NCBI RefSeq assembly: GCF_947242115.1 | Contig: NC_074726.1 | Coordinates: 5,573,951-5,637,950, forward strand | Direction: 5' to 3' | From: Biomphalaria glabrata | Taxonomy: Eukaryota; Mollusca; Gastropoda; Planorbidae | Length of the DNA stretch: 64,000 bases | Shown here: one piece after another, positions 1 through 11,609 of the stretch | Layout: the number at the start of each line of letters is the position of its first letter | Position numbering within the stretch: the first letter of the stretch is position 1 | Notes under the pieces: generated by a model | Databases searched by the model: none | What the model was told of the DNA's origin: nothing | What the model saw: only the letters and a program-made list of their open reading frames with translations | Program-made: the position numbers and the translations under genes

Positions 1-1
1 A

Positions 2-499
2 ATTTTGATGGGATCTAATATCTCGACTTATGAACAGCGATATAATGCTATTCTTCTTAATTTAAAAGCAATCCAGAAAGAAGAAAAACTCAACTGCGAT
101 ACGACTTTATTAAAGTCCATGCTCCAAACCTGTCAAGAGGCGCTTCAAAATCTTAATGAGGACAACAGAGAATATGGTTGTCTGCAGGAAATAATTAATC
201 AATTTAAGTATTTAGAAGAAGCAGTCAACGCTGAGATAGATATCCGAAATAGGTTGTCTGCATATAAATGTGAAAATGATTTAGTTCAAGCAATTCGTAA
301 ATCACGTGATCAACTGGCTAAAATGCAATACCAAGATTTAGCTAAACGCCTTGAAAAAGAGAAGATGGAATATGAAGAGCTTTACAAACAAGAGCGAAAA
401 AATGTTACAGAACTAGAAAACAAAATTAGAGATTTATATAAGAAGCCGATGGCCCAAATAATTAAAAGTAAACTTGACTCTTATTTTAAAAGCAGCTGA
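2..499 (+). CDS. 3' end of a probable GIMAP-like gene (coiled-coil tail)
   Basis: The reading frame is open from base 2 and stops with TGA at 497-499, giving 165 codons with no stop, so the gene enters from the left edge. The product is almost entirely charged, heptad-like alpha helix rich in E, K, Q and L, with no membrane segment. That resembles the C-terminal coiled coils of the GIMAP/AIG1 GTPases further along on both strands, and the cluster context supports the link. No GTPase motif is inside the window, so the family call is inference. It ends in FKSS and lacks the terminal CaaX-like cysteine of three of its neighbours. It could instead be an unrelated coiled-coil protein. Confidence 0.5.
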   Translation: MLMGSNISTYEQRYNAILLNLKAIQKEEKLNCDTTLLKSMLQTCQEALQNLNEDNREYGCLQEIINQFKYLEEAVNAEIDIRNRLSAYKCENDLVQAIRKSRDQLAKMQYQDLAKRLEKEKMEYEELYKQERKNVTELENKIRDLYKKPMAQIIKSKLDSYFKSS

Positions 500-1044
500 A
501 TTTGTAATTAGTAAATCGATGACATAGAAGAATACAATAGTAATATATGCTACTTAGACAAGTTCTGACGAAATTCATTACTGAAAAATTCAATATAAAG
601 AACAAATATTATAAATGGACATAGCTAATGCCTTTAAAGTATAAATAATTGGGGATTCCTTCGGGAGATTTAGAGAGCACTGCGACACAAGATGTCGCCA
701 CTGCATAAAGGAGGAGGAAACTGTGAACCAACCATGAATCTTTATGAATGCCACGTGTGAACGAAGAGCGAAGGGAACAATGAAATGAGAGAGAGAGACA
801 ATTGGTCGGTGTGTACGGCAACGAGGCTATCCTTGTACGGGGCAAGGCGACCTTAAGACTCACTACCCACTTTCTTTCACAAGCTCTAGAGGAGCAATTT
901 CAGCCTGACCTCTAAAGGTGACACTGAAGGGAAATAGCATCAATTCTTTCTTTCCTTGTGGTACAATAATAAATTATGTGATATTGTTTTGGTTATGGTT
1001 GTTGTTTTTTAAACTCTACTCTTAAATCTACTTTTGTTGTTTTT
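500..1044. other. Intergenic, no gene seen
   Basis: Follows the coiled-coil gene end. It holds AT-rich sequence and short open frames without recognisable domains. The stretch around 655-870 is less AT-rich and may be an old repeat, but I could not assign it. Confidence 0.4.
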
Positions 1045-2475
1045 TTTCTTTTTGTCTTTTTGTATTATAGTTAAGAAATTACAAAATGAAACAAAAATCT
1101 GTCACTAATACAATTTATAGATGCTATAAATTAAATTCTTATATCGAGTCGCCCCACCCCTATTCTTAAATGTCAAATGCAATCATTAGCAGAAATTATA
1201 AAAAGGAGCGAGGATAAATCGTTTCCATTCTACCGCCCCTTCCCTTTCCAGACAGAGTTTATGTAATTTCACATGAATTTATCATATTATTTTAAGAAAG
1301 ACTTTGCTTTGGAAAAGTTAGAATTCAAACAAAAATGTTAAGTATAAAAATCACGATTGAGATAAGTCGTTTTTTTTTTTAACCTTTACTCAATCTAATA
1401 TTATTCTAGTTAAATTTGGGGCAAAATCTCACAATTTATGCTTAAATTTTTATTGAATATTATTTATCGAATTTTTTTTTTCGGCGGCGATCCTTATTTG
1501 CCTTAATTAATCTAAATATGTGGGGTATCTGATCTTTTCAAGGAACAAATAAGTTTTATTTGCAATGTATTAAGGGCCTATAAATTCATATTACAATATT
1601 TTCAAATACAATATTATTCAAAAGGTCCTTTTTTAATAGGATGAATAATGAGCTTAAGGTAAGAAGAATGCGTTTCTTCAATGAAGAATGCAAGAAAACG
1701 CTTTTAGCGTCGGGGCTTCGCCCTGAAACTCACTGGTTAATAGTGAGCTGTAAATTTCAGGAGCAGGCGTTTCTGCAGTGAAAAATGCAAGAAAACTCTT
1801 TTGGCATCGGGGCTTCGCCCTGAAACTCACTGTTGAATAGTGAGCTGTAGATGTCAGAAGCAGGCGTTTATGCAGTGAAAAATGCAAGAAAACGCTTTTG
1901 GCGTCGGGGCTTCGCCCAGAACTCCACTAATAGATAAAGAGCTGTAGATGTCAGGAGCAGGCGTTTCTGCAGTGAAAAATGCAAGAAAACGCTTATGGCG
2001 TCGAGGCTTCGCCCTGAAACTCACTGTTGAAGAATGAAGATTGCAAGAAAACGCTTTTAGCTTCGGGGCTTCGCCCTGAAACTCACTGTTGAATAGTAAT
2101 CTGTAGATGTAAGAAGCAGGCGTTTCTGCAGTGAAAAATGCAAGAAAACGCTTTTGGCGTCGGGGCTTCGCCACGAACTCCACTGATGGATAAAGAGCTG
2201 TAGATGTCAGGAGCAGGCGTTTCTGCAGTGAAAAATGCAAGAAAACGCTTATGGCGTCGGGGCTTCGCCCTGAAACTCACTGTTGAAGAATGAAGAATGC
2301 AAGAAAACGCTTTAAGCTTCGGGGCTTCGCCCTGAAACTCACTGTTGAATAGTAATCTGTAGATGTAAGAAGCAGGCGTTTCTGCAGTGAAAAATGCAAG
2401 AAAACGCTTTTGGCGTCGGGGCTTCGCCACGAACTCCACTGATGGATAAAGAGCTGTAGATGTCAGGAGCAGGCG
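1045..2475 (+). repeat. Interspersed repeat carrying a minisatellite (copy 1)
   Basis: Bases about 1045-1660 match, in inverted orientation, the stretch at about 49480-50345. Shared landmarks include TATCGAGTCGCCCCACCCC (1143-1161) and a TTAAGAAATTACAAAATG block (1072-1089). From about 1665 to 2475 the element becomes a tandem array. Its unit contains GCAAGAAAACGCTT, GGGGCTTCGCCCTGAAACTC and AGGAGCAGGCGTTTCTGCAG, with units near 120 bp and a higher-order period near 250 bp. The open frames on the minus strand here are artefacts of the array. The family is unknown to me; a minisatellite core inside a dispersed element recalls some molluscan non-autonomous elements. Confidence 0.75.
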
Positions 2476-2532
2476 TAATTTGAGGCGAAAAAAAGAGGGG
2501 CGGTGGGTGGGGGAGAACCCGTCACTAAATAG

Positions 2533-3304
2533 CAGTGCCGGACTTAACCATTGTTACCAAGAATTCTTGGAAAGTGTACAAATAATCTACTCTGTATTCA
2601 CCCGTCACTAAACAGCAGGGCGGGATTTAACCATATTAGAGCCCTATGTGAAACGGATTTTGCGGGGCCAAGTTTGGGTAGGGATATGGATAATAAGTGA
2701 AAAGTAAGAGTTTGTATTAGAAAATAAATTCGTCTTTGAATTTTATTCATTCTTTACCAAGTACAGAATTACGTCACGAGCCTTGCGTGTAGCGAAGTCA
2801 TGCAGTATATCATAATAATTCTGTTTCCTAAATAGATCACGCTCAATAGAAAAAATTACGAAATGTTTCAATCTATCTACGAGAATAGATGACCTCAAGA
2901 AATCCTTCATTAGTTTCAGGCGCGAGAAGCTTGTTTCTCTAGACTCTACAATTACGGATATTGCATGATGTCGTTTTTTTTTATCGCGCGTAGGATTGGC
3001 GCTTTCCATATTGAATGACACCCCAAATTGAAAATTTGTGTGTATATTTTAGGAGATTTGTATAAGTTTTCTAAAGATTTTAATAATTTCCGGAAATGAA
3101 ATTCATAGGACTTTTTCGTATATTTTGCAATTTCAGGAGATTTCCAGGAGCTCCTGGTAAATCGACAAAAGGCCGCGGGAAATCTGTTTTAAGTTATAAA
3201 ATGGTTTAATTTAATAATTTATACACCTAGAAATAGAGCGGGTCGTATAAAAGTGCGGAGCCCACTGCAGTCGCATAGGTTGCAGTGGTCTAAGGCCGGC
3301 ACTG
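2533..3304 (-). mobile_element. hAT-type DNA transposon, internally deleted
   Basis: Terminal inverted repeats read CAGTGCCGGACTTA at the left and TAAGGCCGGCACTG at the right. The flanks are CTAAATAG and CAAAATAG, an 8-bp target duplication with one mismatch, as hAT elements make. On the minus strand 2743-3021 encodes a 92-residue piece (motifs RLKLMKDFLRS, LKHFVIFSIERD, DILHDFATRKAR) resembling the C-terminal end of hAT transposases of the ZMYM1-like kind. The left 80 bp is partly duplicated, with a second copy of the terminus near 2613. No complete transposase is present. Confidence 0.7.
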
Positions 3305-5156
3305 CAAAATAGCGGCGTATGGCACGCCGCAGGAAGACTAGTATATAATAATTGTAATTATCTATTTACTTATGGAAATATACGATTCTTATGATGAAAA
3401 AAAAATGTAAGTATAAAGCCATTCTAAAAAGTTTCAAGTAAAAACGTAGCTTATTCTAATTGGCAATATGCGAAAACATTCTGTCAAGACACCAACTCGG
3501 ACCGGTATTTCTTCAATGTATCGAAGAACAATGTTGAAAAATCTGGCTAGGAAGAAGATTGCGAGTGTAATAGCTTACGGTGTTCGGTACTACAGCTGTC
3601 TACACTTACTTACAATAGGTAAGGTATTCAGAAAAGCATGGGTTCTTAAGAAAGAAATTGTTATACTCCTTGTAGTTGTTTGCACCTGAAATGTATATGC
3701 ATGTTGGGAGAATGCATTCTCTTTTAATATAACACAATATTAAGTTTATAAAATCAAAAAATTAATTCACTTAAATGGGGTGATATATATGAAGGTATCG
3801 TTAATTTGGAGAGAAAGAGTAAACAATTGCTAACTCTTGATGTAGTTCGTAGTTAAAAAGTCCTAAAAAATAAAAATTGGAAATATAGTAGAGTATAAAT
3901 GTGAATCAAATGATACTAGCTATCTATTGCCATAACCTTTTTTTTAAAATGCGGCCCTGGATTGAAAAAGATTATCCATCCCTGTCTTAAACTAATTTCG
4001 TACACACCTTCTTTTCACCTCTTAATTGTTCACTGAGACAAAGTTTCGTTAAATTGGCAGCCTGAGCTCTGCTATGAGCTTTCTATCAAACAATTTTTAT
4101 TGTCCTGTTTGGTATTTCCCCAAAGGCGCTGTTAATCTACAAATACTTACAATGAAACAACAAATAACACAAAGTAGACTTTCATATCTTTATTTTTTTG
4201 GTTACATTTAAGCCTATTTCATTTTTTTCCCCTAAAATATGATATAGCTGTGTGGTTGGGTGTGTACAATGTCTATAGAAACAAAATGAAATCAATTAGA
4301 CAAAATCATTATTCGGTGTGTAACTAGATAATGTTGACACTTTAAAATGTTTGCATGGTTGTACTGTGGTATATAAATACAATATGCCAAGATATGTGAA
4401 TTTGTCCACTGCGTTTATATCCTGTCCATTTATAGTAATGCTTGGATCCGAGTAGGCTTTCCCTAGAGCAGTACTATCGGAAATATAAAATGTAAGATAT
4501 AAAATGTTACGTATGTAAAATTGGATAATGAGAAATGGGTCTAGATCTACATGAATAAAATCTCAAATTAATAATCCACTGCAGAGTTTAAAAGAAAAAA
4601 AAAAGAATTGTGTGTGAGGGGAAGGCTCGGAGAGACAGAAAGAAAGACAGAGAAAGAAAGAATGCGAAAGATAGAGAGACAAAAGCGGTAAAGGATTTGA
4701 TTTGCACGAGCTATACATATGGAGGGAGGGGGGGAGGTAACGTTACCAGTTTAATGTGCGTCTCTAGATAACGCCCTTATGTACAGTCTAGCTCTTTCTC
4801 TCCTAATTGTTTAACATCGTTGATTTGACCTCATTAAATCAAATTTAATGTTCAAATTTATAAACTTTGCTCTTGTGTCATATAAAAAGAGCTTGCACCC
4901 CCCCCCCTTTAATTCTCTACCAAATAAAACATTTTCTGATAACAAACGAAAAGGTTATTAAAGCTTAATTCATAACAGGGAAGTGTTGAGCAAAATGAAG
5001 AATTCCGTCGAGACGTGGAAAAATAACTATAGAGAGAAAGAGTTAGATTTATCAATATAGCATTCCACCACCCCGAGCAGGAGCCAGCCTACAAAGGTTA
5101 TTGCTTTAACCATTCGAATGCAAGTCAAAAACTTATTTTACTATCATTATATATAT
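3305..5156. other. Gene-free stretch
   Basis: AT-rich with short poly-A/T runs, a purine-rich tract at 4611-4690 and a C-run near 4900. The 73-codon frame at 3468-3689 has no recognisable domain and no coding support. I see nothing else here. Confidence 0.4.
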
Positions 5157-6152
5157 TGTTACGTCTCCCCTACTATCCAGGCTCTCTTCCAACTGCACCA
5201 CACGACACAACGAACTGAAAGAACCTCCCAACTCATCAGGGCTCCAAATTATCACTCAATTTAATTTCAAATACATTACAAATACTGTACAGTTGGCAAC
5301 AACATCACACTAACTGTCCAAAACCTAGCCTCTGCTCCGTCTGACTTCACACACCGTCTGTCTCTAACTTCGCCTCGTCTGGTCACATTACGAGGTAACG
5401 TGAAGTCAAGTGATTCTGACACACTCGCTCTTATATAGTGTCTCTACTTGCCTCGAACCTTCTTGACCATTCCAGTTGATCACTTTCGCCGTAATTTGCG
5501 TGCGTAATATTTACACTAGAGATGGGAAACGAACCGAACCCGAACCGAACGAACCGAACTCGAACCTCACTTATGACCGAACCGAACCGAACCCGAACTT
5601 TGAAACTGCTTGGTACGAACCGAACCGAACGAACCCTCCTTATCTTAACCGAACTAATTTTGCAATTTGTACATCCTTTTTTTTAATTTTTGGTTTAAAA
5701 AAAATAAAAATTACTTAAATATTTTATTTAAATTCTATTGATTCCATTATACTCTGAAAACTTGGGAGGGGGGGGGTATTTTGAAAACTTTAAAAAGAAA
5801 AAAAAAGCGGCGCGATGGGGTTCCCATAGGTTTTTCCGTATGTGCCGGCTCCCCCCTGGCCTTGAATTTTCGCGGGCTGTTTGCAATATTGGTTTTGAGT
5901 TGAATAGGCGCCCTCTAATTAGATCTGAGATCGACTCTAGTTCCTAGGAAGTACAAAGTCAACATTAAAATATTGTCACTTTTATTTGAGATGGCTGTTA
6001 GTTGAGAAAAGAATAGTTTTGGCCAATTAGAGAGTGTAGATATAAATCTACAATAAGTTCATTTGTGTTCTAGTTTAAAATAAATTTTAATTATCTTCTA
6101 TTAAGTGATTTATTTTTACAAATTTGTGAAGTATTCCAAATTGGAATATTAT

Positions 6153-6335
6153 CAGTGGCGTAGCAAGGGTGAGGGAGGGGGGGGAAATGGAAAATCTCCC
6201 CGGGCCCCCACTTGAAGGGGGCCTCAAATGAGTGTTTTTTACAATATTCAATATTACGCAAAATGCAGGGGCCCCCAAAGAGGTCCAGCCCCTCCCGGGC
6301 TCCCAAATGATGAAAAATTCCTAGCAACGCCACTG
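6153..6335. mobile_element. hAT-type MITE nested in the larger hAT
   Basis: The ends read CAGTGGCGTAGCAAGG and CCTAGCAACGCCACTG (inverted), with flanks AATATTAT and AATATTTT, an 8-bp duplication with one mismatch. It is 183 bp, G-rich and non-coding. The small frames overlapping it are shadows. Confidence 0.75.
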
Positions 6336-6770
6336 AATATTTTTACTATTATTTTGTTTTGCATCATTGATCATCAGTATTTTTAATGCAGCGTTTCTCA
6401 AACTTTGGGTCCTTCCCCGTGGGTGGGGATGGCGAGTACCTTGAATTGGGGGATGGGGAGACGCAACTTCCTGACAAAAAGGGGTGTCATAGAGTGTGTG
6501 TGTGTGTGTGTGGTGTCTGGTGGCGATAAGAAGAGGTTAAGCGACTGATTTGTGTTTATGCATTGAGTATGATGAAATTAGCGTAATGCAAATGTGAAAC
6601 GGCAGACAATCTTGAGACCTAGATTTCGTTTAAATATCAGTATATTTCATTAATATTACATCTCTATCAAAAGTTAAATATGTGAATATTGTAATAACAG
6701 TTAGGCTATATTGAGTTGTTCACATAAGAACTTTATTTTAAAGTTTATTAAGTTTATATGTTATTATAAG

Positions 6771-7235
6771 GCTTGTCTTCGAGTCCGAAGATTAGTGAGG
6801 AATGCAGTTTTTCCCATGGCTGCGCAGTCCCAGATGTGACCTATATATTTTGCCACATTCAGGCCAAGCATAACCACTGTCCGCAGGTGGTCCATTTAGT
6901 TTTTCTTTTCGCGTCTGCGTTTGTCCTCGGCAGCGGATTTTCTTTTGGTCTCAAATGTGTATCCCGCGGCCTTCGGGAGTGAACTGCAACTGACTCGTTC
7001 TAAGGCCGCATGCAACCAGGTGCTCTCTTCTATGTCAGCTAAGCAAAGTTGACGCCTAAGCTGGTCTTTGAAGCGTTTCCGTGAGGCGCCTCTGTTATGG
7101 CGGCCACCTTTTAGCTTACAAAAAAAAAAAAGACTGTCTTTGGCATACGTTCGTCTCCCATACGGGATACGTGCCCTACCCAGCGTAACTGACGGACCAT
7201 AAGAAGTCCCTCTATACTATCCTTACCGGTAAAAA
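6771..7235 (-). mobile_element. LINE 3' relic (end of reverse-transcriptase ORF with C2H2 finger)
   Basis: Read on the minus strand from about 7235 to 6771, the sequence gives [18 protein letters not shown] and NRGASRKRFKDQLRRQL, followed by a C-terminal finger CGKIYRSHLGLRSHGKNC and a stop. This is the familiar tail of LINE polyproteins that carry a zinc finger after the RT. It is broken by a poly-A run and at least one frameshift. The superfamily is not settled. It lies within the hAT 5517-8160. Confidence 0.75.
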
Positions 7236-8300
7236 TATAAAACGCCTATATTGGTTCAATTGTACTAGCTGTTCGTAAGCGACAAACCAACGACCAACTA
7301 ACAAGGAGAGGGGGCATAGAAAAAAAAAAGTTTTATTTTCAGTGTATTTTATCTGAATATTAGTATAATTACATGTTTAAAAATTAAAATATATTAAGTA
7401 GGAGATGTCATTTTATCTTCTAATAAGACCTTGTCAACTGAAGACTGCTTTTTGAGAGGCGCATATGCACAATATGGGTCAAAACGTTTTGAAGAAAACA
7501 TTTTAAAACATCTCCGCTATTGAGATTCTTCTGCATTTTTTGTCTCAGAATAGTCGAATTTCTACCGTATATTGCAATTTATTATAGTGACGACTTATGT
7601 GTGAAAAAAAAATCCTCGATAGAGACGTCTTTACACGAAGAATATTTGTTTTTGTATTATGATGAATTGTGCGTTCTGAAAGAAAGCACATCGATATTAG
7701 CCTTTAAAAAAAATATCTCTTCTTACTAAGAGAAAAAGGTTAGAATACGCTTAGCGCCGAGTCTTGCCCAGAATTAAACCACTTGCCGACTTGAGCAAAA
7801 ACCTGCCGCATCTTTAATTCTATCTCCATTAAGAAATGTTTACATTGCTTAAAATGTATGTAGGCAACATTATTTTGGAAAAAATATTGCCCATAGGCCT
7901 ATTATATGTTGCAAAGTATTTGTTTTATGTAAATTAAACTTAAAGTGTTTTATCTGATAAATTGTATTAAACCTTATAACTTAATTTTGCTATTACATAA
8001 TTTTATAACATCGAACCGAGCCGAACCCGAACTTTAGACCTGACCGAACCGAACCGAACCCGAACTATACTCGTCATCGAACCGAACCGAACTCGAACTT
8101 AAATCTGACCGAACCGAACCGAACCCGAACTTTAAAAGTTGGGTTCGATTCCCATCTCTAATTTACACACAGGTCGTTGTCGAACTGGCGTGTACTGTCA
8201 CTGGTCACGGTTGACCGCTCGTCTAGCGCCGGACTGGGGCGATTTGCGTAGGCTAAAAACACACACAGCCAACGACCATCTGTGTCACCACCGAGTTTGT

Positions 8301-8304
<4 letters not shown>

Positions 8305-8339
<35 letters not shown>

Positions 8340-8340
8340 T
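8305..8340. repeat. (TA)n microsatellite
   Basis: A TA dinucleotide run directly follows the right end of the split LTR. It makes the target duplication of that LTR ambiguous. Confidence 0.9.
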
Positions 8341-8349
8341 AAAATAAAC

Positions 8350-9050
8350 CAATGGTCTGCTCTATGTGTACGATTGCGCCCTTCTTACACACACCAAACA
8401 GGAGCTTCAACTTGCCGTCCATGAATTTGGCTAGTTTGGTGTGTTTACAAACTTTAAAAAAAATATCTGAAAGTATGGCGGAATAGGTTTCTTCACCTAG
8501 CAACAAAAATCAATATTGGCTGTTCTATGGAAAATATTTAAGGCTTCTCGAAAGCTTCCATCAAAAATGCATTCTCAACATAATGGGCATAGGCTGCAAA
8601 GATTACATTACAAATAGTATGTTTTGTCTTGAGGCCTGTGTGGACAGTGGTATAATCCCTTACTATCATTTGACAGCTGCTCAGGGTAGGACAATTATAC
8701 TGCATGGGAGACAACATGCGAAAGGCGATCTTCTTCGGCAGAGTTAATGGAGGACGTCGTAACAGAGGCGTCCCCTGTAAATGCTATAAAGATTAACTCA
8801 GGCGCTGTTAGCACTTAACGGCAAAGAGGAATGTAGCTGGATGCAAATGGCATTTGAAAGAGACAGACAAATAACTCCCTCTACTGGACACACATTTGAG
8901 ACCTAAAGAATAACCCTCACTGAAGACAGGCGCAGAAGATGAAAAGAAAACTTCAATAGATCTTTGGAGGATAACGGCTTTGTCTGCACGAGATGCGGGA
9001 AAATGCCGCAATTAGGTTTGCGTAGTCATGTGAAACTCTACACTCATACT
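8350..9050 (+). mobile_element. LINE relic: RT fragment to C-terminal zinc finger
   Basis: On the plus strand 8350-8460 reads like the RT active-site region (YDCAFLTHTKQELQLAV, with YDCA where YADD would be expected). After about 8555 there is HQKCILNIMGIGCKDYITN, and the piece ends with CTRCGKMPQLGLRSHVKLYTHT and a stop near 9050. The tail resembles the minus-strand relic at 6771-7235 (shared GLRSH finger and NRG block), so the two are relatives. Several stops and frameshifts break it, so it is a dead copy. Confidence 0.72.
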
Positions 9051-9795
9051 TAGTTTTGGGAATCGAAATAGCTATTATTTTGTGGCAACGGTAGATATTT
9101 GATATAGCATTGGACGTATATCGCATGGAAACATTTAGATAATTTTACACGCAAACATTATTCACATGTATTGACCTGTTATCAAAAACTAAAGTTTTCA
9201 TTATCGAATTAGTTCTGATTACGCATCCGTCCATAGTCCTTGGTAAACAATCGCCCTCTACCTTAGTTTCTCTGATATCAATATTTCCTTTTTTTTTATT
9301 TGTAGAAGTATTCGTTTCTTAGTCTACTTCATCAAAAAATTAAAACAAAAAAAACGCCACTAACTTATTCCTACATATTTTAACCTAGGTTATCAAACGA
9401 TGATTCTATCGACAGCAAAACACTTAAAGATAATGGGTCTTATTAGCCTGTTATTACATATTAGTTCAAATTTTTCATTTTGCAAGTTCAAAGATCAATA
9501 TACATTCGAAATTTTTTTGAGTGCTGAAAATAAGTTGCAATAGAAGATTTTAATAATTGACCTTTAGAAATTGTGAATTGCACAATGAAAACCTCGGAAA
9601 GTAGATCAAGGGCAAATAGATATTAAATAGACTTTTCAGAAATTTCGAAGAGGTCGGTGAAGACCACTTGAAAAAATCTTTACTTTGGTCAGTATCTATA
9701 TAGAGATAGCCAATCTAATCTGTTCGGCCCATTACTTGCTTTACACTCTAGACATTTATGTGTCCTATTTTGAGCTAATATATATACATATATAT
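9051..9795. other. Gene-free stretch
   Basis: AT-rich, with no open frame, repeat match or splice-flanked segment that I can support. Confidence 0.4.
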
Positions 9796-9877
9796 AGGAT
9801 TTATTGATCCAGATAAATGAAAAATTCGGTTTGACTACAGTTGACTTCCTCAGCATTACTTCTATAACAATAAAGAT
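9796..9877 (+). repeat. Dispersed repeat fragment (TTTATTGATCCA type)
   Basis: The segment carrying TTTATTGATCCA, ATTCGGTTTGACTACA, TTGAC and CCTCAGC is repeated at about 51388-51490 in the same orientation. It is probably one end of an interspersed element, and AATAAA-like sequence on the complementary strand hints at a retroelement 3' end. Family unknown. Confidence 0.5.
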
Positions 9878-9923
9878 TTAGACGCGAACATTAAAAGCAT
9901 ACACAACGATAAAGACACACACA

Positions 9924-9965
<42 letters not shown>

Positions 9966-10345
9966 TACATACAAGATTTAGATGCGAACATTAAAAGCAT
10001 ACACATCAGTAAACACACACAAACACACACAAACACACACAAACACACACATACATACATACATTACTATTACATACATACATACACACATACATACATA
10101 CAAGATTTAGACGCGAACATTAAAAGCATACACAACAGTAAACACACACACACAAACACACTCAAACACACACACACATACATACATACATACATACATA
10201 CATACATACACACATACATACATACAAGATTTAGACGCGAACATTTAAAAGCATACACAACAGTAAACACACACACACACACAAACACTCACACACACAC
10301 AAAAACACACACAAACACACACATACATACATACATACATACATA
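9877..10345. repeat. Minisatellite with expanding CA and CATA cores
   Basis: Four tandem units of about 95-125 bp each start with AGATTTAGACGCGAACATT, continue with AAAAGCATACACAACAGTAA, then run into (CA)n/(CACAAA)n and (CATA)n tracts of different length. Long frames rich in C and V on the minus strand are translation artefacts of these tracts. Confidence 0.85.
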
Positions 10346-10524
10346 ACCAGTCCTTGATGAACTAAACTCGGTGACGATGAAAGCCCTTGATACACTCTGA
10401 CTGAAAGTGAAATAAATGAGTTCTTAGCTCTTGTTAGTTCTAGCCTTAATGGAGAGGAGACGACCACTTCGTTCAGATCTGATGTCACTGTGGTATAATG
10501 GGTGATTGTTGCATTTAAGGATTT

Positions 10525-10693
10525 TATAAGTGCGGTTTGCGCGCTGGACTGTCGTTCGGACTTATCGCTGGTCCCGGCTTCAAAACCTGACGCTGAAATC
10601 CCCCGTCGTCCTGCGGGAGGTTTGGACTAGTAAGTCAATTATCTTCAACTCTGGAGGAACATCCGAATCATGTAAAACATTTTACAAACATAT
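10525..10693 (+). mobile_element. tRNA-headed SINE, family B
   Basis: Contains GTGCGGTTTGCGCGCTGGAC as the A-box region, a degraded B box (CGGCTTCAAAACC), then CCCCCGTCGTCCTGCGGGAGG and an end at ATGTAAAACATTTTACAAA. It closely matches 18706-18880 and the minus-strand copy at 48437-48603. Confidence 0.75.
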
Positions 10694-11609
10694 CTTTTTC
10701 TGAAAAAAAAATGCGTTATCATTTTTATACTATGAATTTATTTGATGATTCATATTACGAATGTAACATTTATCATCAGGTGTATACTTATAGATAAAGT
10801 CCTTGACTTACGATAACTTTTTAAAGTACCGACTTACACATTCTCACTAGTAAGTTGATGATTTTCACATACCTATTTACCATTTTTTATCAGATTTATG
10901 CAAATAGTTTTAGATTTTGTGGTCAAAAATATTTTTTTTTTACAATTGTATTGCTAAGTTATGTTAGTTCTGTCATACTAAATACTACATTTACAAACAA
11001 AAAAAAAATAACTTTTTTTTAAAGAGAAAAAATCTATTTACTATGCAAAAAAGTTGGACATAATCTAAAACAACAATTAATAAATAGTTTTTCACATTAT
11101 CGCGTGAACGGCAAAGTCATATACCCTTGAAACATAAAACTAAAGGAAATTTTTTTCTTGAGGCTTTGAATAAGAGATTGACCTATAACAAAACAATTAG
11201 ATCATTTGGATACCCATAATAAGATATCAGTTAGGCCAGGTTCACATCTAAATTCACATTCGCTTTCACCTATCCGTTGGTCTAATGGACCTTTGGGGCG
11301 AAATACAAGATCTGTCAACCTTCTTTCTACATTCTTCTCTGTCATTTGCTTTTGATAGAATTTCATTCTGATATTCTTTCTGAAAGTATTGATACCTGAC
11401 TTTTCACCTGCCTGGGTGGACCACTTCTGATACAATTTAATACCGATCGTCTTCTGAAAATATTGAAACCTGCCTTTCTTCGTACCTGGGTGGACCCTCA
11501 GGGGGCCAATTTTTAGTTTGTGTTTCTAGGGGACTAGGGCCTGGGATCTGCATTTGTGTACCTACCTATGTGGCTGGTGGTCTGTACAGGCCCGAAATGT
11601 ACAGTTAAA
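10694..11609. other. Gene-free stretch
   Basis: AT-rich to about 11200. The minus-strand frame at 11202-11435 contains LVFRPKGPLDQR and may be the remains of a retroelement, but the match is too weak to call. Confidence 0.35.

Larger units (their letters stand above)
5517..8160. mobile_element. hAT DNA transposon with CGAACC subterminal arrays
   Basis: Inverted ends read TAGAGATGGGAAACGAACC at the left and the complement of TAGAGATGGGAATCGAACC at the right (19 bp, one mismatch). They are flanked by a perfect 8-bp target duplication ATTTACAC (5509-5516 and 8161-8168), which defines a hAT insertion. Just inside both ends lie arrays of CGAACCGAACC and CCGAACCCGAAC units (about 5527-5660 and 8011-8130). 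No transposase frame is left; the interior holds a MITE (6153-6335), a minus-strand LINE relic (6771-7235) and AT-rich filler. It sits inside a solo-LTR fossil, so it is younger than that LTR. Confidence 0.8.
5157..8304. mobile_element. Solo-LTR-like fossil (family A), split by a hAT insertion
   Basis: The left part is 5157-5516 and the right part 8169-8304, separated by a hAT element. The ends are TGTTACG and GTAACA, with ATAT on both sides as a probable 4-bp target duplication, although the flank is a TA microsatellite. Both parts match the uninterrupted relative at 36901-37671, for example CACGGTTGACCGCTCGTCTAGCGC and the CTATCCAGGCTCTC block, with a TATATAG box near 5435. No internal coding region is present. 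The orientation is not determined. The divergence suggests an old insertion. Confidence 0.55.

Noticed and set aside
1678-2439. Open frames in the minus strand of the array
   Set aside because: They repeat with the minisatellite unit and have no domain.
3468-3689. 73-codon basic frame
   Set aside because: No recognisable domain, a single short frame in AT-rich DNA.
9878-10488. Cys/Val-rich frames
   Set aside because: Translations of CA and CATA microsatellites.
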